Source: Hyphomicrobiales bacterium
Lineage (GTDB): Bacteria; Pseudomonadota; Alphaproteobacteria; Rhizobiales; Xanthobacteraceae
Direction of reading: 5' to 3'
Assembly (NCBI GenBank): GCA_009377755.1
Contig: WHTM01000044.1
Span: forward strand, 1 to 39,930
DNA: 39,930 nucleotides
Shown: in pieces, positions 1 through 8,028 of the stretch
Layout: every line of letters starts with the position of its first letter
Numbering within the stretch: position 1 is the first letter of the stretch
Notes under the pieces: generated by a model
Database searches by the model: none
What the model was told of the DNA's origin: nothing
What the model saw: the letters and a program-made list of their open reading frames with translations, nothing else
Position numbers and translations under genes: made by a program

Positions 1-78
1 CCGCTCGGGATGTTAGATCGCCGCGTGGTCGATGATGCGATGGCACAACAGCGGCCAATCCTGCATCAGCCCGAGCAT
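1..78 (-). pseudogene. Acyl-CoA synthetase (DmdB-like), N-terminal fragment with in-frame TAA
   Basis: Reading leftward from an ATG at 76-78, the protein begins MLGLMQDWPLLCHRIIDHAA, the characteristic opening of the long fatty-acyl-CoA / 3-methylthiopropionyl-CoA synthetase family. A strong ribosome binding site (GGAGG, 8 bases before the ATG) supports this start. After Ile21 the frame has TAA (positions 13-15) and then continues His-Pro-Glu-Arg, which again fits the family, where this stretch usually reads with Tyr, Asn or a similar residue before HPER. The stop therefore looks like a point mutation in an otherwise collinear gene, or a base-call error. The gene runs off the left edge of the window, so the state of the remainder is unknown. 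Family members activate short to long carboxylic acids with ATP and CoA in the cytoplasm. Confidence 0.6.
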
Positions 79-170
79 GGTCGTTTCCTCCGGGGCCTTC
101 CGGCTTCCGTCGCTTGCGTAACGTTAGCGGTGTGATTGTCGCGCGCAAGGGGGGATTCCGCGCCCGGTGG

Positions 171-806
171 CTATTGCTGCGAGAGCGCGGCCAAGTGTGG
201 CCGCAGCGCCGCGACCATGCGCTCGGCTGATGTGCCGGGCGGGAAGAAGCCGAGGTATTCGCCGGTGGGGCCCATCAGGTACACGAATCCGGAATGATCG
301 ATCGCGCCCGTGGAGCCGGTCGCCGCCACGTTGTTGGCGACATAGACCTTGTAGGCGAGCGCGACCTTGCGAACCTGCCGGTGCGCTCCGGTCAGACCGA
401 CGAGGCGCGGATGGAACAGCGCCACGTAGGTCTTGAGCTGCTCCGGCGTGTCCTTGTCAGGGTCGACTGAGATGAACAGCGGCTGCACCTTCTCGCCCTC
501 GGGCCCGAGCCTGTCGACCGCCGCCGCGACCGATTGCAGGTCGGTGGGGCAGATGTCGCTGCAATAGCTGAAGCCGAAATACACCAGCAGCACCTTGCCG
601 CGGAAATCCTTGTCGCTGCGCGGCGTTCCGGTGTGGTCGACCAGTGTGAAGGGACCGCCGATCGGCTCGGTGCCCCACATCACCACGTCCATTAACTGTG
701 CCGAGGTGCGCTCGGAATCGATCGCCGCGTTCGGCAGCAGCAGCCACGTCAGCACGCCGACGAGGACGCCGCCGCCGAATCCGATGGCGACGAGGAGCCT
801 GGTCAC
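171..806 (-). CDS. SCO1/SenC family copper chaperone
   Basis: Membrane-anchored thioredoxin-fold protein of 211 residues. An N-terminal hydrophobic helix (about residues 3-24) anchors it facing the periplasm. The copper site is visible as Cys82-x3-Cys86 (FSYCSDICPTD) with the distal His171 (IDHSGF), the complete SCO ligand set. The family delivers copper to, or reduces, the CuA centre of cytochrome c oxidase. I place the start at GTG 804-806 because AGGAG lies just upstream; an in-frame GTG at 822-824 would add six residues. It lies 26 bases after the metallo-beta-lactamase-fold gene in the same direction, so the two are probably cotranscribed. No oxidase subunit genes occur in the window, so the oxidase partner is inferred. 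Confidence 0.9.
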   Translation of the reverse strand: MTRLLVAIGFGGGVLVGVLTWLLLPNAAIDSERTSAQLMDVVMWGTEPIGGPFTLVDHTGTPRSDKDFRGKVLLVYFGFSYCSDICPTDLQSVAAAVDRLGPEGEKVQPLFISVDPDKDTPEQLKTYVALFHPRLVGLTGAHRQVRKVALAYKVYVANNVAATGSTGAIDHSGFVYLMGPTGEYLGFFPPGTSAERMVAALRPHLAALSQQ

Positions 807-832
807 CTGGCTGCTCCTCTCCACGCCGTCCG

Positions 833-1939
833 TCAGGCGCCGAAGGTCACGCGGCTCCCGGTCGTCGCCAGAAGCAGCCTGTCCGGCATTTGTGCGCGCA
901 CCGCCTGGATGAAATTCTCGCCACTGCAGTGCATCGGGATGATCACGTCCGGATCGAGCGCCTTGATCTCGGCCATGACCTGACTGATGTAGTCGGCAGG
1001 AGCCGGCCCGAGGTGGAAGCCGCCCACGAGCGCGTGGATCTTTTGCACGCCCGACACTTCCTGCGCCTGGCGCGCGGAGTTGACGATGCCGACGTGGCCG
1101 CAGGAGCTCATCACAACCAGGCCGCGGTCCTTGACGTTGAAGCAGGTCGCATGCTCGTGGATGTGCTCGTCCGGCACGACCTTGCCCTGCAACTCCGCCG
1201 GCGCGTAGTGGCTCGCGTTGCAGCCGAGGCCGTCCTTCATCGCGAACTGGACGCGCGTGTTCGGCAGGATGCGTTCCGCGCTGGTGCGCTTGATCTTGCC
1301 GGTGGTGAAGGCGTGGCCGATCACCGCCGGATTCTTCGCCAGCACTGTGGTGACATTGTGCTTGGCAAGCTCGCGCCGGTCGAGCACGCCGAACTCGCTG
1401 AGCTGGTTCGCGGGTCCGCTGAAGCGCTGGCAGAAGTTGTCCTCGCCGCCGGCATAGAGCTTGATGCCCGCCGGCAGGGCGGCGCGGTGCTTTTCGAGGA
1501 GGCCGAGGAGGCCGCCGTAATGATCGAAATGCCCATGGCTGACGATCAGCGCCTCGATCTTCTTCGGGTCGACGCCGATCATGTCCATGTTGTTCAGCAA
1601 GGCCTCGGGCGTGTAGCCGAAGTCGAGCATCACCGTGTGCTGCTCGGCGGCGCGCCGCGATTCGAGCAGCAGCGACAGACCCCATTGGTTGTGCAGCGCG
1701 CGCCGGTAGTCTGACTGGCGCGGGGCGGGCTCGATCTTGACGCTCTTCACTTGTCCCGGACGGAGGAAGAGGTTGTAGGAGCCGTCGATTAGGACGCGCA
1801 CCGAAGCCTGGTCCACCGCGGGAACTTGAATCGGCGCCGCGCTTGCGATCTCGACGCAGCCGAATCCGCCGGCTGATGCGGTGGCCGCGAACGCTGCCGA
1901 TGCTTTCAGAAAATCACGCCGCTTCAGTTCACGTGTCAT
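833..1939 (-). CDS. Tat-exported MBL-fold metallohydrolase (COG1237-like)
   Basis: 368-residue metallo-beta-lactamase-fold protein. The N-terminus carries a twin-arginine signal (KRRDFLKAS, residues 6-14) followed by an Ala-rich hydrophobic stretch, so export as a folded metalloprotein is likely. The dinuclear metal motif is HGHFDH at residues 135-140, with later metal-binding candidates in SSCGHVGIVN and in the MHCSGE segment near the C-terminus. The overall pattern matches the family annotated as 7,8-dihydropterin-6-methyl-(ribofuranosyl)aminobenzene-phosphate synthase-like (COG1237), but the real substrate is unknown and the archaeal pathway is not expected here. I start at ATG 1937-1939; an in-frame ATG at 1949-1951 would add four residues. 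It is followed 26 bases later by the SCO gene. Confidence 0.85.
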   Translation of the reverse strand: MTRELKRRDFLKASAAFAATASAGGFGCVEIASAAPIQVPAVDQASVRVLIDGSYNLFLRPGQVKSVKIEPAPRQSDYRRALHNQWGLSLLLESRRAAEQHTVMLDFGYTPEALLNNMDMIGVDPKKIEALIVSHGHFDHYGGLLGLLEKHRAALPAGIKLYAGGEDNFCQRFSGPANQLSEFGVLDRRELAKHNVTTVLAKNPAVIGHAFTTGKIKRTSAERILPNTRVQFAMKDGLGCNASHYAPAELQGKVVPDEHIHEHATCFNVKDRGLVVMSSCGHVGIVNSARQAQEVSGVQKIHALVGGFHLGPAPADYISQVMAEIKALDPDVIIPMHCSGENFIQAVRAQMPDRLLLATTGSRVTFGA

Positions 1940-2116
1940 GGTCGCCCCCATGGTTTTCGTCGCTGAAGATAAGCCGAGTCTACGCCTCGACCGGGCGCTT
2001 GACCAGCTACTCGTCTTGGGCTGGAGAGAAGTGGATTTGGTGTAGAGTGAAATCTCGTCGTTTTTTGTGCGTTTGGCGTGCTTCACCGCTGCGCTGCACC
2101 ACGCCGCGCCTTCTGC

Positions 2117-3247
2117 CTAATCTTCGAACCGGCTCAGGCGGAAGCGGGAGATGTCGTGCGCCGTGGATCCCGTGGACACGAGGTCGCAGAGGATTTCGCC
2201 GATCATCGGCGCGAACTTGAAGCCATGCCCCGAGCATGGCGAAGTGACGATAACGCGCGGTGCGTTCGGTAACCGATCGATGATGAAGTCGCCGTCCGGC
2301 GTCATCGTGTAGAGGCAGGTGTTCGCGGCGACCATCGGGCCGTTCGCCGCCGGCAGATGCTCGGCGAGCGCGGCACGGATCAAGGCTTCGTCCCGCGCGG
2401 AAACGGTTCGGTCGCACGCGTCAGGATCGACGGTTTCCTCGGCATGGTGATGCTTGGCGAATTTCAGCCCCGGCTCGGCGGCGAGCGGGATGCCGTAGTG
2501 CAGCCCGTGGCGGGTCTCCAGCAGAAACATCGGGCAGCGCCCGTTGGCGAACAATGCTGCATCGAGCGGCTTGAACCAGCCGAGCACCTGACGTGTGACG
2601 CGCAACGGCAGCCGCGCATCAGGGAGGAGTTTCGTCGCCCACGGACCGGCGGCGACAATGGCGGTGCCGGAGTCGATCGCGCCGCGGTCCGTGACGATGC
2701 GGACCCCGTCGCGCCGGGGCTCGATGGCGGCAATGGTTTCCCCAATCCGCAATTCGGCGCCATTGGCCGTGGCCAGCGCGAGGTGCGCCGCAATGGCGGC
2801 GGCCGCCTCGACGAATCCGCCGTCCGGCTGCAGCACCGCGACATAGTTCGTCGGCACCTGGAACGCGGGATACCGCGTCATCAGCGCGTGCGCGCCGAGA
2901 ATCTCGTGCGGCAGGCCGTGCAGGCGCGCGGCGGCGAGCGTCGACGAGACCAGCGGGCCGCCCGCGGGACCGATCTCGAGGATGCCAGTGCGGTGCAGCA
3001 ACGAGCGGCCGACGGCCTGTTCCAGGTCATGCCAGAGCGCATAGGCGCGGCGCAGCAGCGGCACGTAGGACGGGTGTTCGAAATAGCTCAGCCGGATCAT
3101 GCGGGTGAGCCCATGGGACGAGCCGCCGTCGTGGCCAGGCGTGGCGCGGTCGATGCCGACCACCCGCAGACCGCGCCGGGCAAGGTGGTAGAGAGCGGCG
3201 CTGCCCATTGCGCCCACGCCGCAAACGGCGATGTCGAAGTCCGGCAT
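2117..3247 (-). CDS. solA: Sarcosine oxidase / N-methyltryptophan oxidase-like flavoprotein
   Basis: FAD-dependent amine oxidase of 376 residues, the usual size for monomeric sarcosine oxidase (MSOX) and N-methyl-L-tryptophan oxidase. The dinucleotide-binding motif GVGAMGSA is at residues 10-17, with an acidic residue at the end of the second strand (GID). The expected covalent flavin attachment site is Cys311 in NTCLYTMTPDGDF, followed by the C-terminal PCSGHGFKFAP flavin-binding segment. Family members oxidatively demethylate secondary amines, releasing formaldehyde and hydrogen peroxide; whether sarcosine is the substrate here cannot be read from sequence. It stands alone, divergent from the extensin-like gene. 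Confidence 0.88.
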   Translation of the reverse strand: MPDFDIAVCGVGAMGSAALYHLARRGLRVVGIDRATPGHDGGSSHGLTRMIRLSYFEHPSYVPLLRRAYALWHDLEQAVGRSLLHRTGILEIGPAGGPLVSSTLAAARLHGLPHEILGAHALMTRYPAFQVPTNYVAVLQPDGGFVEAAAAIAAHLALATANGAELRIGETIAAIEPRRDGVRIVTDRGAIDSGTAIVAAGPWATKLLPDARLPLRVTRQVLGWFKPLDAALFANGRCPMFLLETRHGLHYGIPLAAEPGLKFAKHHHAEETVDPDACDRTVSARDEALIRAALAEHLPAANGPMVAANTCLYTMTPDGDFIIDRLPNAPRVIVTSPCSGHGFKFAPMIGEILCDLVSTGSTAHDISRFRLSRFED

Positions 3248-3383
3248 TGCGAGTATCTATTTCATTGACTGCGTAAGACGGTAACATGGCCGGCGCGCCG
3301 AGCGCCGTACCGGCTGGCTGGTATCGTGCTGGCGGCAGGACGGCGACAATGCGGCGTGTTCCGCATGTGGCCACGAGGTGCGC

Positions 3384-4241
3384 GTGAGGATTTCAGTCGC
3401 CGCTCTCGCGTTGGTGCTTTCGGGCAGCGTCGCCATGGCGGCGTCGGTTCCATTGCCGCGCCCACGGCCGGCCGGCATTGGCCAGACCGGGCCACTGCCT
3501 TCGGCAAGGCCGGCGGCACCTGGTACCGTGGCCGTGCCCGCCGCCAAGCCGTCGGCCTGCCAGCTCTCGCTGCAGGCGATCGCGGTGTTTTCGCCGGAGC
3601 CGCCGATGAAGGGAGCCGGGCAATGCGGCATCGCCGATCCGGTCCGACTGGTGGCGGTGATCCTGCCGGATCAGGCGCGCGTCGCCGTCCATCCGCCGGC
3701 GGCGCTGCGCTGCGAGATGGCGGCCGCGGTAACGCATTGGATTCGCGACGACATGGCGCCGGTGGCAGCCAAGCTCGGCGCGCCGCTGCGCGGTATCGAG
3801 AACTTCGATTCCTACGACTGCCGCGGCCGCAACCGTGTGTTCGGTGCCAGGATGAGCGAACACGGGCGCGGCAACGCGATCGACATCAGGGCGGTGAAGC
3901 TCGACTCCGGCGCGATCACGTACCTGACCGATCCGCACGTTGCCGAGACCGTCCGCAATGAGCTGCGCCGGAGTGCCTGCGGCCGCTTCATGACCGTGCT
4001 GGGTCCAGGCTCCGACGGCTATCACGAGAACCATATCCACCTGGATCTCGCCGAGCGCAGAAGCGGCTACCGCCTGTGCCAGTGGGAGGTTCGCCAGCCG
4101 CTCGACCGCGCTTCGCCGAGCCCGCACATCGCCGAATCGCGAACGCCGACGCCACTTGAGGCGATGCCCAGCGGTTCGGCCGCACCGCCGTCCGACAGAA
4201 CGCCCATGCCAAGGCCGCGCCGCGCTGCGGAGCGGCGGTAG
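3384..4241 (+). CDS. Extensin-like C-terminal family protein, LAS peptidase-like
   Basis: Exported protein of about 285 residues. A signal peptide (residues 1-21, VALALVLSGSVAMAA) is followed by a Pro/Ala/Arg-rich linker (about 22-57) that explains the 'extensin' family name. The conserved C-terminal domain contains cysteines at 59, 81, 110, 146, 199 and 232. It also has a metal-ligand pattern typical of LAS (M15/MepA-like) peptidoglycan peptidases: SEHGRGNAID (His160, Asp167) and HENHIHLD (His217/His219). I infer a periplasmic murein-acting metalloenzyme. The last 50 residues are low-complexity Pro/Arg. I choose GTG 3384 because GAGG lies 5 bases upstream; GTG 3378 would add two residues. 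Confidence 0.82.
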   Translation: MRISVAALALVLSGSVAMAASVPLPRPRPAGIGQTGPLPSARPAAPGTVAVPAAKPSACQLSLQAIAVFSPEPPMKGAGQCGIADPVRLVAVILPDQARVAVHPPAALRCEMAAAVTHWIRDDMAPVAAKLGAPLRGIENFDSYDCRGRNRVFGARMSEHGRGNAIDIRAVKLDSGAITYLTDPHVAETVRNELRRSACGRFMTVLGPGSDGYHENHIHLDLAERRSGYRLCQWEVRQPLDRASPSPHIAESRTPTPLEAMPSGSAAPPSDRTPMPRPRRAAERR

Positions 4242-4303
4242 TGGATGAAAGACGCCGCCGTGCTGCGCAATTTCGACGTGGCGACGCGTGAGTCTCTGAT
4301 TGC

Positions 4304-5248
4304 ATGAACGCTCCGTTTATCTCGTCCCGCTATGACCGCGACATGCTCGTAACCAGTCGTGCCGTTTCCCCATCGCTGGACATGCGCCCGAGCCGCCGCC
4401 GGGTCGTGCTCGGCGGGCTCGGGTTGATCGCGCTCGCCGGGACCGCGACAGGCGCCTACGCGGGCGTCGAGGCGCTCGGCCTCGTGGTCACCCGCTACCG
4501 CTTGCGTCCGCCCGCCTGGCCGCAAGGCCGCCGGCTGACCATCACGGTGATCGCCGATCTGCACGCCGGCGGCCCCAACATGGGCCTCGCCCGCGTTGAT
4601 GAGGTCGTTGCGGTCGCCAATCTATTGAAATCCGACCTGATCGTTCTGCTCGGCGACTATTTCGCCACCCACCGTTTCGTGACCGAAGTCGTCCCGCCGC
4701 CGGCCTGGGCCGGCGCGCTGGCGCGGCTGAGGGCGCCGTTGGGCGTCTGGGCGATCTTCGGCAATCACGACTGGTGGTACGACATTGCCGGCACCCGCAG
4801 GGCCCTGGATGCAGTCGGCATCCCGGTGCTGGAGAACGATGCGCGGCTATTGGGCGACGCACCCCACCGGTTCTGGCTCGCGGGCCTCGGCGATCAGCTC
4901 GCGTATCGGCGCGGGCACGGACATTTCGAAGGCGTCGACGATCTGCCGAGGACGCTGCGCGGCATCACCACCGACGATCCGGTGATCCTGCTGGTGCATG
5001 AGCCTGATATTTTCACCGAAGTCCCCGGCCGGGTGGCGCTGACGCTGGCGGGTCACACTCACGGTGGCCAGATCCGCATTCCGTTCATTTGGCCGAGCTA
5101 TGTCCCGTCGATGTACGGTGCGCGCTTCGCCTACGGGCATGTGGTCGAGCAGGGCCGGCACATGGTGGTATCTGGCGGCCTTGGCACGAGCAAGGTGCCG
5201 GCGCGGCTCGGCGTGCCGCCCGAGATCGTGCACATCACGCTCGGCTGA
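4304..5248 (+). CDS. Metallophosphoesterase (YaeI/YkuE-like)
   Basis: Calcineurin-like phosphoesterase of 314 residues with the complete dimetal motif series: DLH (Asp85, His87), GDY (Asp118), GNHD (154-156), VHEPD (His232) and GHTHGG (His251, His253). The segment at residues 28-52 (RPSRRRVVLGG followed by a Gly/Ala-rich hydrophobic run) is an anchor or Tat-like signal, placing the catalytic domain at the outer face of the membrane. E. coli YaeI and B. subtilis YkuE, which share this architecture, are phosphodiesterases linked to lipid or cell-wall metabolism; the substrate here is unknown. The start is uncertain: ATGs at 4304, 4343 and 4382 are in frame and none has a strong ribosome binding site. 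Confidence 0.88.
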   Translation: MNAPFISSRYDRDMLVTSRAVSPSLDMRPSRRRVVLGGLGLIALAGTATGAYAGVEALGLVVTRYRLRPPAWPQGRRLTITVIADLHAGGPNMGLARVDEVVAVANLLKSDLIVLLGDYFATHRFVTEVVPPPAWAGALARLRAPLGVWAIFGNHDWWYDIAGTRRALDAVGIPVLENDARLLGDAPHRFWLAGLGDQLAYRRGHGHFEGVDDLPRTLRGITTDDPVILLVHEPDIFTEVPGRVALTLAGHTHGGQIRIPFIWPSYVPSMYGARFAYGHVVEQGRHMVVSGGLGTSKVPARLGVPPEIVHITLG

Positions 5249-5252
5249 AGCT

Positions 5253-5284
5253 TGACATGGCTGCGGCGGGCCGATGCCATGTCA
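5253..5284. terminator. Candidate bidirectional hairpin between convergent genes
   Basis: A perfect 9-bp inverted repeat (TGACATGGC at 5253-5261, GCCATGTCA at 5276-5284) with a 14-base loop fills the 50-base gap between the metallophosphoesterase and the convergent L,D-transpeptidase. There is no T-tract, so a strong intrinsic terminator is not proven; position and symmetry suggest an end-of-transcript structure for both genes. Confidence 0.4.
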
Positions 5285-5298
5285 GATCGCCAGGACGA

Positions 5299-5961
5299 TC
5301 AGGTCCTGTTGGACTGCCAAAGGGCTATACGCGGGAACGGCGAGACGAACTGGTTCGGATCCAAGACCACGACAACCGCCCCTGGCTTCACGCGGTTGTA
5401 GAGGTCGATCACGTCCTCGTTGGTCATCCGGATGCAGCCGGAAGAAATGGCCTGACCGATATATTCCGGCTGGTTGGTGCCGTGGATGCGGTACAGCGTG
5501 TCCTTGCCGTTCTGGTACAGATAGAGCGCGCGAGCGCCCATCGGATTGTGCGGGCCGGGACCGACGAAATCCGGGGTGCCGGCGATGCGCCGCTTGATGT
5601 CGGCGGTTGGCACCCAGGACGGCCATTCTTCCTTGTGCCCGACCTTCGCGACACCAGACCAGGCCAATGCTTCCTCGCCGACCGTCACTCCATAGCGGAT
5701 CGCCTTGCCGCCCGGCAGGACGTAGTACAAGTAGCGCGCATCGGAATCGACGATGATCGAGCCGGCTACCTCTTTGCGCTGGTAGTCGACGATGTGCCGC
5801 CGATAGGGGGCCGGAATATCCACTTTGGCGTAAGGCGCGCGCGCCAGCAGCTGCTTATCGCGCGGCTTCAGGTTCGCCTCCGACGCCGGTTCCAGCGTCG
5901 CACTTACGCAGCCACCAAGCAACAAACCCAGGAAAATAAACGCAAAAGCGCGTTGCCCCAT
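5299..5961 (-). CDS. L,D-transpeptidase lipoprotein (YkuD domain)
   Basis: 220-residue protein with a lipoprotein signal peptide ending in LGGC (Cys18 is the lipidation site) and a YkuD catalytic domain over about residues 68-203. The active-site motif is complete: HGTN (His160) and SSGCIRM (Cys176 nucleophile, Arg178). Family members form 3-3 peptidoglycan cross-links or attach the murein to outer-membrane proteins, acting in the periplasm through an acyl-enzyme on the Cys. The gene is monocistronic and convergent with the metallophosphoesterase. The start at 5961 gives a well-formed signal peptide. Confidence 0.92.
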   Translation of the reverse strand: MGQRAFAFIFLGLLLGGCVSATLEPASEANLKPRDKQLLARAPYAKVDIPAPYRRHIVDYQRKEVAGSIIVDSDARYLYYVLPGGKAIRYGVTVGEEALAWSGVAKVGHKEEWPSWVPTADIKRRIAGTPDFVGPGPHNPMGARALYLYQNGKDTLYRIHGTNQPEYIGQAISSGCIRMTNEDVIDLYNRVKPGAVVVVLDPNQFVSPFPRIALWQSNRT

Positions 5962-6358
5962 CTTCCCCTCTCGCTTGTCGCCGCCGCGGCGAAGCCCGCC
6001 CGCGAATCAGTCAATATCAGTTCTTAACCGAAAAATCGCCGCTCCGAATAGCCGTGAAACGCTCCTTCCCCGTCGTCGCCAATATCTGTTGCACAAAAGC
6101 CGCAGTTCACCGCCGCTAACGCGCGAAGTGCCAGTCGAAGCATCACCACGGGCCCAAATGAGAGGCAGGGGTTAATCTTTTATTAGTCGGTCAGGCCTTT
6201 GTTATCCGAGCCGCAATCGGTGCACCGGATCCGGCCCGGAATGCCTCTAAACCACGTTCAAAAAATCACGGTGCTGGACGATTTGCCGCCCACTTTCGCC
6301 AAACCCTTCCCCCACATGTACATTGCCGCATGGAAAGCGCGGCGTTTTGGAGGAACTG
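5962..6358. other. 397-base intergenic region, no gene recognised
   Basis: This gap upstream of the L,D-transpeptidase (minus) and the small protein (plus) contains no convincing coding frame or RNA gene. It is locally AT-richer around 6170-6200 and includes one copy of the palindrome CGGTGCACCG at 6218-6227. Promoters for both divergent genes must lie here, but I could not identify them with confidence. Confidence 0.5.
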
Positions 6359-6544
6359 ATGTCGTCCGAGAAGACGGACCGTTTCGCTCAGAGCCAGCGG
6401 AAACGGGACCAGGAAATTGATGGGCGCTACGGCGCGATCGGGATCCCTGCGGTCGCAGCCGCGATCCGCTACCAGAGCATCGGTAAGGCCCAGGAGCCGG
6501 CCCCGGCGCGCTGGAACGACGACTGGCCCGATCAGGCGGCCTGA
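6359..6544 (+). CDS. Small hypothetical protein (61 aa)
   Basis: Short protein of 61 residues beginning MSSEKTDRFAQSQRKRDQEI. A textbook ribosome binding site (GGAGG, 5 bases before the ATG at 6359) decides the start over the in-frame ATG at 6323. The sequence is polar and charged at the N-terminus (SQRKRDQEIDGRYGAIG), then has an Ala-rich segment (IPAVAAAIRY) and an acidic Trp-containing tail (WNDDWPDQAA). No signal peptide, membrane span or metal motif is visible. I do not recognise a characterised family. The strong translation signal and codon usage typical of the neighbours make it a credible gene. Confidence 0.6.
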   Translation: MSSEKTDRFAQSQRKRDQEIDGRYGAIGIPAVAAAIRYQSIGKAQEPAPARWNDDWPDQAA

Positions 6545-6663
6545 CAGTCGGACCCGGGACCGGGCGGCGTACCGCCCAGTGGCATTGGACCGAGCACCCT
6601 CATAGCCGAATCGACGACCTCGACGCCACCCAAGGCGGCGTTCGCCGATCTCAAGGTCGTATG

Positions 6664-6698
6664 ACAATCCTGCACGGCGTGACGCCGCGCAGGATTGT
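6664..6698. promoter_or_regulatory. Long near-perfect palindrome upstream of corA
   Basis: A 35-base hyphenated palindrome: outer arms ACAATCCTGC (6664-6673) and GCAGGATTGT (6689-6698) pair over 10 bp, one A/C mismatch follows, and inner arms CGGCGT (6675-6680) and ACGCCG (6682-6687) pair over 6 bp around a single base. It lies in the 280-base gap between the small protein and corA, 126 bases before the corA start. It could terminate upstream transcription, act as an operator, or be a mobile palindromic repeat. No T-tract follows. Confidence 0.5.
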
Positions 6699-6824
6699 TA
6701 GCGGTAGCCCACAATTCGTCTTGCGAAATCGGCCGGGTTTGGGCCATGAGTTGGTCCGAAGACGGCGATCGTCGCGTTGGCGCTGCGTTCCCGCGAATCT
6801 TGCCGGCCCATCCGGGGAAGGCCA

Positions 6825-7799
6825 ATGCTTGCGGTCTACGTTCAGCGCGGGTCGATGCTTGAGCGGCAATCGGTCGATCCGCATGGCGTAGTCCCGGAAG
6901 AAGCCATCTGGATTGATCTCGTCTCTCCGACGATCACCGAGGACAAGCTGGTCGAGCGCCGGCTCGGCATCGCCGTCCCGACCCGGGAGGAGATGCAGGA
7001 GATCGAGGTGTCGAGCCGGCTCTACGTGGAAAACGGCGCGCGCTACATGACCGCGACGCTGATGTGCCAGTCGGACACCGACAGTCCGCGCACCACCGTC
7101 GTCACCTTCATCCTCGCCGCGCATCGCCTCGTCACCGTGCGCTACGACGAGCCCAAGCCATTCCAGATCGTCGGCTACAAGCTCGCGCGGCAGTGCCCGG
7201 ACAAGGCGACCGGCGAGGTGGTGCTGGTCGACCTGCTGGACGCCATCGTCGACCGCGCCGCCGACATCCTCGAGCGGGTCGGGATGGAGATCGACCGGGT
7301 GTCGCGCGACATCTTCGAGTCGGAATCGGCGGGCGCGACCTCGGCGCACTACAAGGGCATCCTCACCACGATCGGACGCAAGGGCGACCTTACCTCGAAG
7401 GTGCGCGAGAGCCTGGTGTCGATCGGGCGGCTGCTGTTGTTCCTCGCCAACGAGGCGGAGGGCATGCGCTGGAACAAGGATACCCGCGCGCAACTCAAAT
7501 CGATGCAACGCGATGTGCAGTCGCTGTCGGATCACGCCACCTACTTGAGCAACAAGATCACCTTCCTGCTCGACGCCGTCGTCGGCGTCGTCACCATCGA
7601 GCAGAACAACATCATCAAGATCTTCTCGGTCGCAGCCGTTGCGCTGCTGCCGCCGACGCTGGTCGCCTCGATCTACGGCATGAACTTCAAGTACATGCCG
7701 GAGGTGGATTGGCGTTACGGCTATCCATTCGCGATCGCGCTGATGATCGCCAGCGCGGTGCTGCCGTATCTGTTCTTCAAATGGAAGAAGTGGCTGTAA
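6825..7799 (+). CDS. corA: CorA-type magnesium/divalent cation transporter
   Basis: 324-residue CorA family channel. A long soluble N-terminal domain (about 1-255) with extended helical regions leads to two C-terminal membrane helices. The first is around residues 263-283 and ends in the signature YGMNF (Gly285-Met286-Asn287), the Mg2+ selectivity filter; the second is around 303-318, followed by the basic tail KWKKWL. Length and order match the family. The protein forms a homopentameric inner-membrane pore for Mg2+ (also Co2+/Ni2+). I start at ATG 6825 because GGGGAAGG lies just upstream and family members begin near this point; upstream in-frame codons lack homology. No Mg2+ riboswitch was recognised, though a strong palindrome lies 126 bases upstream. 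Confidence 0.93.
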   Translation: MLAVYVQRGSMLERQSVDPHGVVPEEAIWIDLVSPTITEDKLVERRLGIAVPTREEMQEIEVSSRLYVENGARYMTATLMCQSDTDSPRTTVVTFILAAHRLVTVRYDEPKPFQIVGYKLARQCPDKATGEVVLVDLLDAIVDRAADILERVGMEIDRVSRDIFESESAGATSAHYKGILTTIGRKGDLTSKVRESLVSIGRLLLFLANEAEGMRWNKDTRAQLKSMQRDVQSLSDHATYLSNKITFLLDAVVGVVTIEQNNIIKIFSVAAVALLPPTLVASIYGMNFKYMPEVDWRYGYPFAIALMIASAVLPYLFFKWKKWL

Positions 7800-7943
7800 C
7801 GCGCCGCCCCTCGGCGTGTGGACTTTATTCCTATAATCTGTTAGAAGGCCCGTCTCCTGTCTGGCTGCGGCGCGCATCATGAAGCGTGGATGGGGCCGGG
7901 CAGGCGGCGGCCACATATTGCCGCCGTGCAGCAGCACCAGTCC

Positions 7944-8018
7944 GTAGGGCGGAGAAGCGAAGCATATTTCGCCGAGTCGCGGGAAGGTGGCGCAAAACCC
8001 TGCGCTATTGCGCCCTAC
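7944..8018. repeat. Intergenic palindromic repeat-like element
   Basis: The 75-base segment is bounded by inverted 8-mers GTAGGGCG (7944-7951) and CGCCCTAC (8011-8018) and has the GTAGGGCGGA...GCGAAGC...CGCCCTAC layout that I associate with dispersed intergenic repeats in proteobacterial genomes. It lies between the convergent corA and SDR genes. No second copy is visible in this window, so the repeat nature is inferred from its pattern. Confidence 0.45.
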
Positions 8019-8028
8019 AAGGCAGTCC

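Noticed and set aside
171-1685. A single 504-residue fusion of the SCO protein with upstream sequence
   Set aside because: The N-terminal 290 residues of that frame are the out-of-frame shadow of the MBL-fold gene; the SCO protein starts at 806.
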